A stretch of 38,274 nucleotides of DNA from an uncultured Caulobacterales bacterium (GTDB lineage Bacteria; Pseudomonadota; Alphaproteobacteria; Caulobacterales; Caulobacteraceae): assembly GCA_903874895.1 (NCBI GenBank), contig CAIQUG010000063.1, forward strand, positions 1 through 38,274, given 5' to 3'. The position numbers and the translations under genes are program-made. Shown here in pieces: positions 9,008-16,488 of the stretch. The notes below the pieces were generated by a model. That model did not search any database, was not told the origin of the DNA, and saw only the letters and a list, made by a program, of their open reading frames with translations. The stretch's first letter is position 1; every line of letters starts with the position of its first letter.

Positions 9008-9023
9008 GTCGACGTGTGTCGAC
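9008..9023. repeat. GTCGAC-GTGT-GTCGAC inverted repeat, candidate MarR operator
   Basis: Two perfect GTCGAC palindromes separated by 4 nt form a 16-bp inverted repeat, MarR-operator-sized. It lies between the marR-type start (8957) and the stop of the upstream minus-strand gene (9040). It could instead be a weak hairpin at the end of that gene; there is no T tract. Confidence 0.35.
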
Positions 9024-9039
9024 GCTCCGACGCGCTCCG

Positions 9040-9324
9040 TCAGGCGGCGTATTGCTGCAGCCATTGCCGTGCGGCGCGCTGGGCCTCGGCGACCATCTCG
9101 CGGTCCATCTCGGCGCTCAGCTCGCGACGATAGCGCTTGGCGTCTTCGGACCCGCGCATGGCAGCCAGGTTGAACATCATGTGCGCGGAAACCAGGTCCA
9201 GCGGCACGCCCCCATGGCCCGTCGAATACAACAGGCCGATCCGGCAGAGTTCCTCGCCTGACGAATCGACGCCCGGCAGCGGCAGAGACGAAACCTCAGA
9301 CATGTTCGCGAATTCGATTTGCAT
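9040..9324 (-). CDS. Small Sel1-like repeat protein
   Basis: The 94-residue protein starts at MQIEFANMSE, chosen because AGGAGGG lies 6 nt upstream; an open frame continues 21 codons further but has no such site. The middle, LCRIGLLYSTG then GVPLDLVSAHMMFNLAAMRG, is a single Sel1/TPR-like helical hairpin (A-x-G-x-x-Y and A-x-x-W/F-x-x-x-A patterns). The C-terminus is charged helix (AEMDREMVAEAQRAARQWLQQ). Sel1-type repeats bind proteins, but one repeat gives no specific function. There is no signal peptide, so it is probably cytoplasmic. It follows a strongly AT-rich upstream region. Confidence 0.75.
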   Translation of the reverse strand: MQIEFANMSEVSSLPLPGVDSSGEELCRIGLLYSTGHGGVPLDLVSAHMMFNLAAMRGSEDAKRYRRELSAEMDREMVAEAQRAARQWLQQYAA

Positions 9325-9654
9325 TTTTGCCCTCCTGATCCGCACGCATTCGACGTACGGGCGGCCATCTCGAAGACCGCAAGACAAGAAAAGCCCTGCT
9401 CGATTGAATTTAAAGTTAATGTCGAAATTTATTTGATTTTTCTGCAGAAGCTAACCATTTACTACTGTATATATATTCATTTTAATCTCATAAACCATTA
9501 CTAACGAAACAATACTTGTCTTCGGGTCGGTAAGAGATGATTCACCCGCCGCATTCGAGGCTTCGGAATCCGTTCAGCCACGGTTCATGCAGAACGGATC
9601 AAACAGGGTCGTGACAGACACAGCGGCATTCGCCGCCCGTCAAGGAACACCGAG
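9325..9654. promoter_or_regulatory. AT-rich divergent intergenic region
   Basis: No gene was found in this 330-bp gap between the Sel1-like gene (minus) and the first RcnB-like gene (plus). Roughly 9400-9530 is conspicuously AT-rich in an otherwise GC-rich window, with several A/T runs and TTAA or near-TTAA tetrads. The right half carries an 8-bp inverted repeat (9568-9599). Both divergent promoters must lie here, but no confident -35/-10 pair was identified. Confidence 0.6.
9568..9599. repeat. 8-bp inverted repeat upstream of the RcnB-like gene
   Basis: ATCCGTTC (9568-9575) and GAACGGAT (9592-9599) are perfect inverted copies separated by 16 nt, about 55 bp before the start codon at 9655. 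It could be a regulator site or a 5'-leader stem. Confidence 0.4.
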
Positions 9655-10620
9655 ATGAAGCCGACCCACGCCCGCCGGACTGTTGCTCTCACAGCCCTTG
9701 CCGCCAGCACGCTGCTGCTGGCCAGCGCCGCCTCCCCTGCGGGTGCCGAGAACCCGGACCACGAGCGTGCGGATCGCGACGGTCCTCGGTCGGCCGCGGC
9801 GCCGCAGCCCGCCCCGCAACCTCAGAGCCCGCCACCCCAGAGAGCAGCCCAGCCCACCTACCACGCACCCGCCCCGCCGGCAGGACCGGCGCAGGGGCAG
9901 TTCCGCGGCCAGTATTCGGGCCAGTACCAGGGCCAGGGCCAGGGTCAGTTCCAGGGCCCGCCTTCGGGACAGGCCCGTTTCCAGGGATACACGGGCGGAC
10001 AGGCTCCGAACTCCGGTCAGGCACCGCCGACGGGACGTCCCGGCCAGGCGTCCTATGGTGCGGCACCGGGAAATCCCCCCGCCCCCTCCGGTCGGGACGG
10101 TGATCGCTGGCCGGGATCGGCGCGCGATGGAGCCCGGGATGGATCTCGGGACGGATCTCGGGATGGGGGCCGCGACTGGGGCCGGGATAGCGGCCGGGAT
10201 AGTGGCCGGGATAGTGGCCGGGATAGTGGCCGGGACTGGGGACGCGACGGACGCCGGGACGGTGGACGGGACTGGGGACGGGACTGGGGACGAGACTGGG
10301 GACGGGATGGGGGGCGCGATCCGCACGGGGATCGAGGCGGTGGCGAGCGTCACGAGTGGCGCTATCGCGGGGAACTGCACCCCGGCTATCGCCTGTCCCC
10401 CTATCGCTATCCAAGTGGGTGGGGCTACCGGTCCTGGCGGGTCGGCGAGCGACTCCCGTTCCTTTTCCTGACGTCGTACTATTTCATCGACGCCTATGCC
10501 TATGACCTGCCGCCGGCCCCCTATGGCTACCGCTGGGTCCGGTACGGGTCGGATGCCCTGCTGGTCAATGTCTACACCGGCGAGGTGGAGGACGTGGTCT
10601 ACGGCATCTTCTACTGGTAA
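9655..10620 (+). CDS. Exported RcnB-family protein with a GRD-repeat linker
   Basis: The 321-residue protein has three parts. A signal peptide covers about 1-31 (ending SPAGAE). A long low-complexity region follows: first Pro/Gln/Gly-rich (repeated GQ and GQFQG), then about 16 tandem xGRD units at about 157-222. The C-terminal 85 residues form an RcnB-like domain, with LPPAPYGYRWVRYGSDALLV and GEVEDVVYGIFY. RcnB of E. coli is a periplasmic protein linked to Ni/Co homeostasis; here that role is only suggested by the domain. AAGGA precedes the ATG by 8 nt. A second RcnB-like gene follows 49 bp downstream, probably co-transcribed. Confidence 0.85.
   Translation: MKPTHARRTVALTALAASTLLLASAASPAGAENPDHERADRDGPRSAAAPQPAPQPQSPPPQRAAQPTYHAPAPPAGPAQGQFRGQYSGQYQGQGQGQFQGPPSGQARFQGYTGGQAPNSGQAPPTGRPGQASYGAAPGNPPAPSGRDGDRWPGSARDGARDGSRDGSRDGGRDWGRDSGRDSGRDSGRDSGRDWGRDGRRDGGRDWGRDWGRDWGRDGGRDPHGDRGGGERHEWRYRGELHPGYRLSPYRYPSGWGYRSWRVGERLPFLFLTSYYFIDAYAYDLPPAPYGYRWVRYGSDALLVNVYTGEVEDVVYGIFYW
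10123..10320 (+). repeat. 12-nt tandem repeat coding for xGRD units
   Basis: Degenerate 12-nt units of the type GGCCGGGATAGT are repeated about 16 times in frame; the central copies (about 10180-10235) are almost identical. Because the unit is a multiple of three, copy-number change would alter linker length without a frameshift. Confidence 0.85.
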
Positions 10621-10669
10621 GTCGACGCTGCACGATGGCCGCGACCGGCGGGAATACGGAGGCTACGGG

Positions 10670-11032
10670 ATGGCCCTGCTCTGCCCGAACGACAACACTC
10701 CAGAAGCGCGCCGCCGCGGCGGGCTTCTGGCCGCGGCTCTGATCGGACTTCTGTCGGTAACAGCAGCCCCGCTCGCCGCGACCGCTGCTGCAGCGCCGCC
10801 CCCGGCACCGGATGAGCGCGCGGGCCACCCCCCATCCGATCCCAGGGCCCATCCCGTACGGGGTGGATTCCTGCCGGCAGAGCGTCTGGCCGACCGGGTG
10901 GCAGATCCGAGGGCCTACAAGGTCCGCGCCGCACCGCCCGGCTACAGCTGGATCCATGTGGGTCACGACCTGATCCTCGCCCAGGACCGGAGTGGCCTGA
11001 TCGTGGACATCGTGGAAGGCGTCTATCCCTAG
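10670..11032 (+). CDS. Short exported RcnB-family protein
   Basis: The 120-residue protein starts at the ATG at 10670, with GGAGG 7 nt upstream. The same frame is open further upstream, but that part overlaps the preceding RcnB-like gene. A signal-like hydrophobic segment (GGLLAAALIGLLSVTAAPLAATAAAA) is preceded by an unusually long polar N-region of about 16 residues. The C-terminal 60 residues form a minimal RcnB domain: FLPAERLADRV, APPGYSWIHVGHDLILAQ, then GLIVDIVEGVYP. It shares its domain with the gene just upstream but lacks the repeat linker, suggesting an old duplication. The metal-related role is inferred from the family. It converges on gatB. Confidence 0.75.
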   Translation: MALLCPNDNTPEARRRGGLLAAALIGLLSVTAAPLAATAAAAPPPAPDERAGHPPSDPRAHPVRGGFLPAERLADRVADPRAYKVRAAPPGYSWIHVGHDLILAQDRSGLIVDIVEGVYP

Positions 11033-11065
11033 GCACCGTTTCACGGCGCCATGGATCGATCCAGC

Positions 11066-12541
11066 CTAGGCGGGATCCACCACGCCCAGGCGGGACCGGA
11101 GGATTTCGTTCACGGCGGCCGGATTGGCCTTGCCACCGGTCGCCTTCATGACCTGGCCGACGAACCAGCCAAGCGCCTGCGGCTTTTCCTTCACGGCCGC
11201 CGCCTTGTCCGGATTGGCGCTGATGATGGCGTCGATGGCGGCCTCGATGGCCCCGGTGTCGGTGACCTGACGCAGCCCCTGGGCCTCCACGATGGCGGCG
11301 GGTGCGCCCTCCCCGGCCCACATCCGTTCGAACACCTCCTTGGCGATCTTCGACGAGATGACGTCGGTCTCGATCAGTTCCACGAGGCTTGCCATGTCCG
11401 CCGCCGGGATCGGGCTCTGGTCGAACTCCAGCCCGTCCTTGGACAGGTGAGAGAGCAGTTCATTGGTCACGAAGTTGGCCACAAGCTTCGCATCCCGCCC
11501 CGCGGCAGCCGTCTCGAAATAGGCGGCACGCTCGGCGTCACTCGCCAGCACGCCGGCGTCATAGGCGGACAGTCCGTACTGCGACTGCAGGCGGGCGCGC
11601 TTGGCATCCGGAAGCTCCGGCAGGGTCGCCTCGATCTCCTTCACCCAGGCCGCGTCGAGAATCAGGGGCAAGAGGTCGGGATCGGGGAAATAGCGGTAGT
11701 CGTGCGCGTCCTCCTTGGACCGCATGGAGCGGGTCTCGCCTTTGCCCGCGTCGAAGAGGCGGGTCTCCTGATGGATCACGCCGCCGTCCTCGAGAATCTC
11801 CACCTGACGGCGGGCCTCATAGACGATGGCCTGCTGGATGTAGCGCATGGAGTTCACGTTCTTGATCTCGCAGCGGGTGCCCAGCGGGTCCCCCGGTTTG
11901 CGGACGGACACGTTCACGTCGGCGCGGAGATTGCCCTTTTCCATGTCCCCGTCACAGGTGCCGAGGTAGCGCACCAGCTGGCGAAGGGTCTTCACATAGG
12001 CCGCCGCGTCCTCGGGCGAGCGCATGTCCGGCCGGGACACGATCTCCATCAGGGCCACGCCGGACCGGTTCAGGTCCACATAGGTGAGGTTGGGATCCAT
12101 GTCGTGCAGGGACTTGCCGGCGTCCTGCTCCAGATGCAGCCGCTCGATCCCCACCTCGAAGGTCGAGCCGTCGTTGCGCTCCACCACCAGCACGCCCTCG
12201 CCGATGATCGGGTCCTTGAACTGGCTGATCTGATAGCCCTGGGGCAGATCGGGATAGAAATAGTTCTTGCGGTCGAAGCGGGACACCAGATTGACCTTGG
12301 CCCGGAGTCCAAGGCCCGTCCGGATCGCCTGCTCGACGCAGAAACGGTTGATCACCGGCAGCATCCCCGGAAAACCCGCATCCACGAGGCTGACCTGTTG
12401 GTTCGGGGCCGCACCGAAGCCGACGCCTGCGCCGGAGAACAGCTTGGCCTGGGAGGCGACCTGCGCATGGACCTCGAGGCCAAGGACAAGTTCCCACTCG
12501 CCGGTGCGGCCGGAGATGCGGTAGGGGGCGCGGTCTGTCAT
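11066..12541 (-). CDS. gatB: Asp-tRNA(Asn)/Glu-tRNA(Gln) amidotransferase subunit B
   Basis: The 491-residue subunit of GatCAB binds misacylated Glu-tRNA(Gln) or Asp-tRNA(Asn) and carries the kinase/transamidase site that makes the amidated tRNA. Recognisable segments are GLEVHAQV near residue 22, [10 protein letters not shown], the [19 protein letters not shown] motif and [15 protein letters not shown]. The C-terminal YqeY-like tail domain (about 340-491) ends in the tRNA-contacting [17 protein letters not shown]. Length is normal. It is on the same strand as gatC-gatA but separated from them by an oppositely oriented gene, so it needs its own promoter in 12542-12721. Confidence 0.97.
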   Translation of the reverse strand: MTDRAPYRISGRTGEWELVLGLEVHAQVASQAKLFSGAGVGFGAAPNQQVSLVDAGFPGMLPVINRFCVEQAIRTGLGLRAKVNLVSRFDRKNYFYPDLPQGYQISQFKDPIIGEGVLVVERNDGSTFEVGIERLHLEQDAGKSLHDMDPNLTYVDLNRSGVALMEIVSRPDMRSPEDAAAYVKTLRQLVRYLGTCDGDMEKGNLRADVNVSVRKPGDPLGTRCEIKNVNSMRYIQQAIVYEARRQVEILEDGGVIHQETRLFDAGKGETRSMRSKEDAHDYRYFPDPDLLPLILDAAWVKEIEATLPELPDAKRARLQSQYGLSAYDAGVLASDAERAAYFETAAAGRDAKLVANFVTNELLSHLSKDGLEFDQSPIPAADMASLVELIETDVISSKIAKEVFERMWAGEGAPAAIVEAQGLRQVTDTGAIEAAIDAIISANPDKAAAVKEKPQALGWFVGQVMKATGGKANPAAVNEILRSRLGVVDPA

Positions 12542-12721
12542 GGGTCAGTCCTGCTCAGGATCGTGTCATCGGACGCGCCGTTGCGGCCAGCAAGTCCAGT
12601 GTTGTGGTTACGCATCATATGGGGCCGAGGCAACTCCATGGCCACGCCGCGCTTGTGAGTTTGCCAAAAACCCGCTTCAATCATGACGCAAAAGACCAAC
12701 TCCACTCCTGAGGGAACCCCT

Positions 12722-13042
12722 ATGTCCAAATTCTTCAAGGCCGCCTTCATCGGCGCCGCACTCAGCCTCGCCACCGTGTCCGTGGCCGGCGCCCAGATGG
12801 CCCCGGCTTCCGCCGCCCCGGCCGTGAAGTTCTCTGCCGACACCGCCATCGAGACGATCGCGGCCAACCCGGCTGCCAAGGCGGCCCTGGACAAGGTCGT
12901 CGGCGCCGACCTGACCAAGCATCCCCAGTATGAAGCCTTCAAGGGCCTGAGCCCGCGGGCGCTTGCCCCCTACTCGGAAGGCAAGATCACCGACGACACC
13001 CTGAAGGCGCTGGATGCCGCCCTGGCCGCCGTCAAGGGCTGA
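12722..13042 (+). CDS. Small exported protein of unknown function
   Basis: The 106-residue protein starts at MSKFFKAAFIG, with GAGGGA about 8 nt upstream; an earlier in-frame ATG at 12683 would add 13 polar residues before the signal and was not used. A signal peptide ends at about residue 22 (VSVAGA). The mature part has the pattern FSADTAIETIAANPAAKAALDKV, then ADLTKHPQYEAFKGLSPRALAPYS, then KITDDTLKALDAALAAVKG. It is a small helical periplasmic domain of a type I associate with hypothetical proteins of Caulobacterales and sphingomonads. It has no Cys and no catalytic motif. It sits alone between gatB and gatA with its own strong terminator. Confidence 0.85.
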   Translation: MSKFFKAAFIGAALSLATVSVAGAQMAPASAAPAVKFSADTAIETIAANPAAKAALDKVVGADLTKHPQYEAFKGLSPRALAPYSEGKITDDTLKALDAALAAVKG

Positions 13043-13072
13043 GCCGAGCCTCCAGCCACAGGCTGAATACAG

Positions 13073-13105
13073 AAACCCCGCCCTGTTACCAGGGCGGGGT
13101 TTTTC
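13073..13105 (+). terminator. Strong intrinsic terminator
   Basis: AAACCCCGCCCT pairs perfectly with AGGGCGGGGTTT around a GTTACC-type loop and is followed by further T residues. It ends the small exported protein gene. The A run on the left arm lets it work for gatA on the minus strand as well. Confidence 0.92.
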
Positions 13106-13135
13106 GTGTCCGCGACCTTTTGCGCTGATGCCGGA

Positions 13136-14611
13136 TCAGGCCCAGGGCTCGGGGCGGGCGGTGAAGCCGGCGGCCTGTTCCATGGCGGCCGCGAGGGAGA
13201 AGAGCGAGCCCTCGTCCAGCGCCCGGCCGATCAGCTGCAGACCCAGCGGCAGACCCTGGCTGTCCAGCCCCGCGGGGATCGAAAGGCCCGGCAGACCGGC
13301 CAGGTTGGTGGTCACCGTGAACACGTCGTTCAGGTACATCGCCACCGGATCGTCCTGCTTCTCCCCCAGGGGGAAGGCCGCCGACGGCGTGGTGGGCGTC
13401 AGGATGGCGTCCACCTCCTCGAAGGCCTTGGAAAAGTCCTCGGCAATCCGGGCGCGCACCTTCAGGGCCTTCAGGTAGTAGGCGTCGTAGTAACCGGCCG
13501 ACAGCACATAGGTGCCGATCAGAATCCGACGCTTCACCTCCGGCCCGAACCCTTCGGCGCGGGTGGTTTCGTAGACGTCGGTGAGGGCCGTGCCCTCGCC
13601 CCGATAGCCGAACCGCATGCCGTCATAGCGGGCGAGGTTGGACGAGGCCTCCGCCGGGGCGATGATGTAGTAGGCCGGCAGGGCGTAGCGGGTGTGCGGC
13701 AGGCGCACGCTCTTGATCTCGCAACCCGCCGCGCGGAGCCACTCGACGCCGTCATCCCACAGGCGCGCGATCTCCTCGGGCATGCCGTCGATCCGGTACT
13801 CCTCCGGCACGCCGATCCGCAGTCCCTTCACGGACTTGCCGATGAACTGGGAAAAGTCGGGGACCGGCAGGGCGAGGCTGGTGGAGTCCTTCGGGTCATG
13901 ACCGGCCATGGAGGTGAGCATCAGGGCCGCGTCCGCAACGGTGCGGGTGATCGGTCCGGCCTGGTCGAGGGAGCTGGCAAAGGCGACCATGCCGAACCGC
14001 GAGCACAGCCCGTAGGTCGGCTTGATGCCCACGGTTCCGGTGAAGCTGGCCGGCTGGCGGATGGAGCCGCCGGTATCCGAGGCCGTGGCGGCCAGGCAGA
14101 GGTCCGCCGACACCGCCGATGCCGACCCGCCGGACGAGCCGCCCGGGGTCAGGTTGCGGTTCGAGCCCCGGGCGCGCCAGGGGCTGACCACCGGACCGAA
14201 GGCCGAGGTCTCGTTGGACGAGCCCATGGCGAACTCGTCCATGTTGAGCTTGCCCAGCATGACGGCTCCGTCCCGCCACAGGTGCGAGGTCACGGTCGAC
14301 TCGTAGGGCGGCACGAAGGTCCCGAGGATCTTCGACCCCGCCGTGGTCCGCACGCCGTCGGTGCAGAACAGGTCCTTGACGCCGATGGGAGCGCCATCCA
14401 GCGGGCCCGCCGTTCCCGCCGCCCGTCGGGCATCGGACGCCCGGGCGTCGTCCAGCGCCCGCTCCGGCGTCGTGAGCACGTAGGCGTTCAACTGCGGATT
14501 GACCGCATCGATGCGGGAGATGAAGGCCTCCGTCAGCTCGACGGAAGAGAAGTCCTTGTTCGCCAGTCCGTCGAGGGCGGACCTGAGCGTGAGGCGGGTG
14601 AGATCCGACAT
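13136..14611 (-). CDS. gatA: Asp-tRNA(Asn)/Glu-tRNA(Gln) amidotransferase subunit A
   Basis: The 491-residue glutaminase subunit of GatCAB releases ammonia from glutamine for use by GatB. It belongs to the amidase-signature family. The catalytic Ser-cisSer-Lys triad is visible as Lys in [10 protein letters not shown] (about residue 77), the cis-Ser in [11 protein letters not shown], and the nucleophile Ser in [11 protein letters not shown]. The start is [16 protein letters not shown]; the open frame runs 33 codons further upstream over gatC but that part is not conserved-looking. The ATG lies 1 nt after the gatC stop, so the two are translationally linked. Confidence 0.96.
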   Translation of the reverse strand: MSDLTRLTLRSALDGLANKDFSSVELTEAFISRIDAVNPQLNAYVLTTPERALDDARASDARRAAGTAGPLDGAPIGVKDLFCTDGVRTTAGSKILGTFVPPYESTVTSHLWRDGAVMLGKLNMDEFAMGSSNETSAFGPVVSPWRARGSNRNLTPGGSSGGSASAVSADLCLAATASDTGGSIRQPASFTGTVGIKPTYGLCSRFGMVAFASSLDQAGPITRTVADAALMLTSMAGHDPKDSTSLALPVPDFSQFIGKSVKGLRIGVPEEYRIDGMPEEIARLWDDGVEWLRAAGCEIKSVRLPHTRYALPAYYIIAPAEASSNLARYDGMRFGYRGEGTALTDVYETTRAEGFGPEVKRRILIGTYVLSAGYYDAYYLKALKVRARIAEDFSKAFEEVDAILTPTTPSAAFPLGEKQDDPVAMYLNDVFTVTTNLAGLPGLSIPAGLDSQGLPLGLQLIGRALDEGSLFSLAAAMEQAAGFTARPEPWA

Positions 14612-14612
14612 C

Positions 14613-14900
14613 CTATTCGACCACCTTGGGAACCACGAAGAAGCCCTGATCGGCGCGGGGGGCATTGCGCAACACCCGGGCGGCATTGCCCCCGTCCGTG
14701 ACCACGTCATCGCGCATGGGCAGGGTCTGGGCCACGGCGGACGTCATCGGCTCGACCCCGTCGGTGTCCACCTCGGCCAGCTGCTCGATCCACGACATGA
14801 TGCCGTTCAGCTCTTGGGCAAGGGGCGCGAGCCGGTCCTCGGGCTCGGCGATCCTCGCAAGCTTGGCGACCTTGCGCACGGTGGCGACGTCGATGGCCAT
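14613..14900 (-). CDS. gatC: Asp-tRNA(Asn)/Glu-tRNA(Gln) amidotransferase subunit C
   Basis: The 95-residue subunit wraps around GatA and GatB and stabilises the complex. The family signature is clear: the N-terminal helix ([40 protein letters not shown] in segments), the [11 protein letters not shown] loop, MRDDVVTDG, and a C-terminal ending [13 protein letters not shown]. The start at [12 protein letters not shown] is supported by GGAGG 7 nt upstream. It is the first gene of gatC-gatA and is divergent from ruvX across a 77-bp gap. Confidence 0.95.
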   Translation of the reverse strand: MAIDVATVRKVAKLARIAEPEDRLAPLAQELNGIMSWIEQLAEVDTDGVEPMTSAVAQTLPMRDDVVTDGGNAARVLRNAPRADQGFFVVPKVVE

Positions 14901-14977
14901 CAGGGCCTCCAGATTCCAGGGCGGTGGTACGAGGGCTTGGGTTAGACGCCTCAGACGGCATTTGACAAGGGCCCGCA

Positions 14978-15466
14978 ATGTGCGGCACGCCGATTGACAT
15001 GGCCATTGTCGATATAATGCAGCTCAGGGACGCCCTGCCCCCCCGCACCCCGGTCGTGGGCCTCGATCCGGGGGAGAAGACGATCGGTGTGGCGGTGTCG
15101 GATATCTCCCTGACCATTGCGTCTCCCCTGGCCCTCATCCGCCGCTCCAAGTTCACCCGGGAGGCAGAGGAGCTGTTCGCCCTGATGGAAAGCCGGGGGG
15201 CCGCCGGCGTGGTGATCGGCCTGCCGGTGAACATGGACGGCACGGAGGGGGCCCGCTGCCAGTCCAACCGGGCGCTGGCCCGAAACCTGCTGCGCCTGCG
15301 GGACCTGCCGGTCGCCTTCTGGGACGAGCGCCTCTCCACCGCGGCGGTGGAGCGCATGCTGATCGGCGAGGCGGACATGACCCGGGGCAAGCGCGCCGAG
15401 GTCGTCGACCGGGCCGCCGCGGGCTACATCCTGCAAGGGGCCCTCGACCGCCTGCGCGGCGGATGA
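14978..15466 (+). CDS. ruvX: RuvX/YqgF-type putative Holliday junction resolvase
   Basis: The protein of up to 162 residues has an RNase H-like fold: VVGLDPGEKTIGVAVSD (first catalytic Asp), GVVIGLPVNMDGTEG, WDERLSTAAVERML and the last Asp in VVDRAAAGYILQ. YqgF proteins act in 16S pre-rRNA 5'-end processing and have been linked to Holliday junction cleavage; both are family knowledge. The start is uncertain: the ATG at 14978 has AAGGG 6 nt upstream, but in-frame ATGs at 14999 and 15017 also leave the core domain intact. It is followed by pyrB after 40 bp. Confidence 0.88.
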   Translation: MCGTPIDMAIVDIMQLRDALPPRTPVVGLDPGEKTIGVAVSDISLTIASPLALIRRSKFTREAEELFALMESRGAAGVVIGLPVNMDGTEGARCQSNRALARNLLRLRDLPVAFWDERLSTAAVERMLIGEADMTRGKRAEVVDRAAAGYILQGALDRLRGG

Positions 15467-15506
15467 GTTGCGCCTGCCCGCGGCGACGCCTATAGCCTGA
15501 CTTCCG

Positions 15507-16487
15507 ATGACCAGCGCAGCCGATTTCGAAACCCAGATTCGTGAGCGCATCTTTGCGTTCCCGACGCCGCACTTCCTCGGCGTCGCCGCCCTCAACCGTC
15601 CGGATGCGGAGCGCCTGCTGGAGCTGGGCGATGCCTTTGTCGCGGTGAACCGGCAGAACGAGAAGAAGCTGTCGATCCTCCGGGGCCGGACGCTGGTGAA
15701 CCTGTTCTTCGAGAATTCCACCCGCACCCAGATGAGCTTCGAGCTGGCGGGCAAGCGCCTGGGTGCCGACACCATGAACATGGCCCCCCGGACCTCGTCC
15801 ATCGCCAAGGGCGAGACGCTGATCGACACGGCCATGACCCTGAATGCCATGAAGCCGGACCTGCTGGTGGTGCGCCATTCCGCGTCCGGCGCGGCGGAAC
15901 TGCTGGCCCGTAAGGTGGGGTGCAATGTCATCAATGCCGGCGACGGCTGGCACGAGCATCCGACCCAGGCCCTGCTGGACGCCCTGACGCTGCGCCGGGC
16001 CTTCGGCAGGGTAGAGGGGCTGACCGTGGCCATCTGCGGCGACGTGCTGCACAGCCGGGTCGCCCGGTCCAATGTCGGGCTGCTGCAGACCCTGGGCGCC
16101 CGGGTCCGGCTGGTGGGGCCACCGACCCTGATGCCCGCGGGCGTGGACCGCTGGGGGGCGGACGTGTTCCATGACATGCGCGCCGGTGTCACCGGGGTGG
16201 ACGTGATCATGATGCTGCGCCTGCAGCTCGAGCGGATGGACGGGGCCTTTGTCCCCTCCACCCGGGAGTATTTCCGCTTCTACGGACTGGATGCGGAGAA
16301 GCTGGCCCTGGCGCGGCCCCATGTGCGGGTCATGCATCCGGGTCCGATGAACCGGGGGGTCGAGATAGACAGCGGCGTGGCTGACGATCCGTCCGTCAGC
16401 CTGATCCGCGATCAGGTGGAGATGGGCGTGGCCGCACGGATGGCCGTTCTGGCCTCCCTCGCCGCCCGCGGCGACGGTGGAAACTGA
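15507..16487 (+). CDS. pyrB: Aspartate carbamoyltransferase catalytic subunit
   Basis: The 326-residue enzyme condenses carbamoyl phosphate and aspartate, the committed step of de novo pyrimidine synthesis. The carbamoyl-phosphate loop [35 protein letters not shown] and [14 protein letters not shown] are all present, as is the second-domain [14 protein letters not shown]. There is no regulatory pyrI nearby. Instead the next gene, 1 nt after the stop, encodes a dihydroorotase homologue without a metal site. That is the arrangement known from Pseudomonas-type ATCase, where the inactive PyrC' is needed for dodecamer assembly. Confidence 0.96.
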   Translation: MTSAADFETQIRERIFAFPTPHFLGVAALNRPDAERLLELGDAFVAVNRQNEKKLSILRGRTLVNLFFENSTRTQMSFELAGKRLGADTMNMAPRTSSIAKGETLIDTAMTLNAMKPDLLVVRHSASGAAELLARKVGCNVINAGDGWHEHPTQALLDALTLRRAFGRVEGLTVAICGDVLHSRVARSNVGLLQTLGARVRLVGPPTLMPAGVDRWGADVFHDMRAGVTGVDVIMMLRLQLERMDGAFVPSTREYFRFYGLDAEKLALARPHVRVMHPGPMNRGVEIDSGVADDPSVSLIRDQVEMGVAARMAVLASLAARGDGGN

Positions 16488-16488
16488 C

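Noticed and set aside
9490-9504. ATAA-N7-CTAA, a possible CtrA site in the AT-rich gap
   Set aside because: Only 6 of 8 fixed positions match, expected by chance in such AT-rich sequence.
10123-10320. Regular short repeats considered as a CRISPR array
   Set aside because: Units are 12 nt, contiguous without spacers and in frame within a coding region.
11052-11063. 12-bp perfect palindrome TGGATCGATCCA between convergent genes
   Set aside because: It has no loop or T tract, so it is not a terminator, and its place between two stop codons argues against an operator.
14994-15018. Perfect TTGACA and TATAAT hexamers near the ruvX start
   Set aside because: The spacer is only 13 nt, too short for a sigma-70 promoter, and the pair overlaps possible start codons of ruvX.
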